Part shown: positions 63,080 through 64,000 of the stretch, in pieces | Layout: every line of letters starts with the position of its first letter | How positions within the stretch are numbered: the first letter of the stretch is position 1 | From: Oceanobacillus rekensis | GTDB taxonomy: Bacteria; Bacillota; Bacilli; Bacillales; Amphibacillaceae | NCBI RefSeq assembly: GCF_002153375.1 | Contig: NZ_MTBQ01000001.1 | Coordinates: 496,001-560,000 of the forward strand | Reading direction: 5' to 3' | Length of the DNA stretch: 64,000 nt | Position numbers and translations under genes: made by a program | Notes under the pieces: generated by a model | Told to the model about the DNA's origin: nothing | The model's input: only the letters and a program-made list of their open reading frames with translations | Databases searched by the model: none

Positions 63080-63112
63080 AAGGTTGCCCGATTCTTGAAT
63101 TGGGACAACCTT
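63080..63112. terminator. Terminator between the dehydrogenase and the coat gene
   Basis: AAGGTTGCCCGATTC pairs imperfectly with GAATTGGGACAACCTT, followed by TTTT on the plus strand. Lies between convergent genes, 90 bp after the dehydrogenase. Confidence 0.85.
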
Positions 63113-63134
63113 TTTTAATATATACTTCAAATAA

Positions 63135-63626
63135 TCAGTATCGCATCTTTAAAGCGTTATTTGCGATTTTCATATCATTTTGAAGTAGTTTTTTCAAATC
63201 ATAGGCTGGATAAAGACCTTTTTTATACATGTAAGTAAAAACCATTTCATGGGTGTTAATAGCATTCTGCATTTGCTTGTTTAATGTTTGCCTTAGTGCA
63301 GGTGTGGCCGTTTCCGTAATTGCGATTGCATAATTTCGTACTGCTGTTTTCGAAAAAGCCAATAAATCCCCCGAGAAAAAACCTGTATCCGTGTTTCTTT
63401 CATCTTCTTCTCCTTCGCGGGGGGCTAACGAGTAAAAGCGAAGAAGTTCATTTAAGTTACCTTCCAAACCTTTTATCGTATGTTCATAAAGAGCACGTAA
63501 TTCAGCGTCCTTTACCTCACCAATAAACTTTTTTAATTTCATTAATCCGACAGATTGAAATACAACAAGCTCATGTACTTCCAGTGTCTCATGCCATGCT
63601 AAATGGTTCGGTTGATTATGTTTCAT
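63135..63626 (-). CDS. CotF-family spore coat protein
   Basis: 163-aa all-helical protein of the Coat_F (ferritin-like) family: LAWHETLEVHELVVFQSVGLMKLKKFIGEVKDAELRALYEHTIKGLEGNLNELL at about 9-62, then FSGDLLAFSKTAVRNYAIAITETATPALRQTLNKQMQNAINTHEMVFTYMYKKGLYPAYDLKKLL at about 84-149. RBS AAGGAGG before ATG 63626. Likely made in the mother cell; a CATATGTA-like -10 about 70 bp upstream is too weak to claim. Confidence 0.9.
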   Translation of the reverse strand: MKHNQPNHLAWHETLEVHELVVFQSVGLMKLKKFIGEVKDAELRALYEHTIKGLEGNLNELLRFYSLAPREGEEDERNTDTGFFSGDLLAFSKTAVRNYAIAITETATPALRQTLNKQMQNAINTHEMVFTYMYKKGLYPAYDLKKLLQNDMKIANNALKMRY

Positions 63627-63795
63627 TGTGTATGTTGCCTCCTTTTAAACTAGACAATTTCACTATATTCAACGAACTAATCAATGGGTACAGAATACAT
63701 ATGAATTGGGCACTTTAGAAATACTTAAATCACCTATATTGGCATACATTTTTGGATATTGAAATACGTTATCATTCACTTTTAAAAAATAAAAA

Positions 63796-63824
63796 TTTCC
63801 AACAGATCTTACACTGGTTGGAAA
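63796..63824 (-). terminator. Terminator after the right-edge gene
   Basis: On the minus strand TTTCCAAC pairs with GTTGGAAA, followed by TTTTTATTTTTTAAA. Confidence 0.88.
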
Positions 63825-63834
63825 CTATTTATAC

Positions 63835-63996
63835 TTATTTTAATGAAGATAACAAATAACTTTGAGCCAATTTTGCAGAATCCGCATCTGTATGAAGCTT
63901 ATTGCGGATTTCTATGTTGTCAGTAGTTTGCGCAAGCGTTTCTAACCGCATTAAGATTCGGTCATTTTCTTCAATTATATACCGTAAATTAGCCAT
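63835..63996 (-). CDS. Unrecognised 53-aa protein or C-terminal fragment at the window edge
   Basis: Minus-strand frame from ATG 63996: MANLRYIIEENDRILMRLET and on through LAQTTDNIEIRNKLHTDADS to SYLLSSLK, a helical, coiled-coil-like peptide. The four bases beyond the ATG are too few to see an RBS, so it may be the end of a longer gene that starts outside the window. Ends at a strong terminator, supporting a real gene. Confidence 0.6.
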   Translation of the reverse strand: MANLRYIIEENDRILMRLETLAQTTDNIEIRNKLHTDADSAKLAQSYLLSSLK

Positions 63997-64000
63997 TTCT

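Overview
The window is chromosomal DNA of a spore-forming, low-GC Gram-positive bacterium of the Bacillaceae. It encodes sporulation proteins (YtrH, YtrI, YtfJ, an alpha/beta-type SASP, a CotF-like coat protein) and is largely collinear with the dnaE-to-ytzB region of Bacillus subtilis as I remember it. The gene set (MotPS, SSS-type Na+ symporter, many small intergenic repeats) suggests an Oceanobacillus/Virgibacillus-like halophile or alkaliphile. That genus-level placement is inference; nothing was searched.

Layout. 1-6.6 kb: 3' truncated dnaE (leftward), ytrH-ytrI, a small unknown gene, nrnA, ytpI, ytoI. 6.6-13 kb: a type IV pilus locus inserted relative to B. subtilis. pilT, pilD, pilM, pilN and pilO look intact. 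The major pilin, pilC, pilB and a pseudopilin are broken; pilB survives only as two fragments in opposite orientation. 13-18 kb: ytkL, then a PspA / DUF4178 / DUF4247 / DUF350 / membrane spermidine-synthase-like cluster. 18-31 kb: Xaa-Pro peptidase, a 51-aa gene, universal stress protein, ytxK-ackA, tpx, ytfI-ytfJ, nadK, sspA, nifZ-thiI, ezrA, refZ. 31-44.6 kb: ytsP, rpsD with its promoter and S4 leader, a 600-bp non-coding stretch with an orphan promoter, an unknown tudor-like protein, tyrS with a T-box, a class A PBP, acuABC, motPS, ccpA. 45-58 kb: aroA, ytxGH, murC, pncB, sftA, ytpR-ytpQ-ytpP, ytoQ, a DUF84 NTPase, ytoP, ytzB. 58-64 kb: a dead ytnP-like lactonase, an SSS symporter with a small partner, yndM-like, an Asn-rich small protein, a Zn alcohol dehydrogenase, a CotF-like protein and a small gene at the right edge.

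Between genes the window is rich in dispersed repeats. One family has GTTCAAAAAG terminal inverted repeats (2.3, 5.2, 22.4 and 41.5 kb). A second is a GC-richer imperfect palindrome (25.4, 44.8 and 52.9 kb). A third lies at 28.3 kb. Several spurious long 5' extensions of real genes (ytxK, nifZ) are simply these repeats read through in frame, so starts were moved to the ribosome binding site.

Working together: the genes cover replication and cell division (dnaE, ezrA, refZ, sftA), wall synthesis (murC, PBP), carbon control (ccpA, ackA, acuABC), tRNA and sulfur metabolism (tyrS, thiI, nifZ), NAD metabolism (nadK, pncB, nrnA) and sporulation. The two accessory regions most worth study are the decaying pilus locus and the PspA-polyamine cluster, which has internal terminators that split it into at least two and perhaps three expression units.
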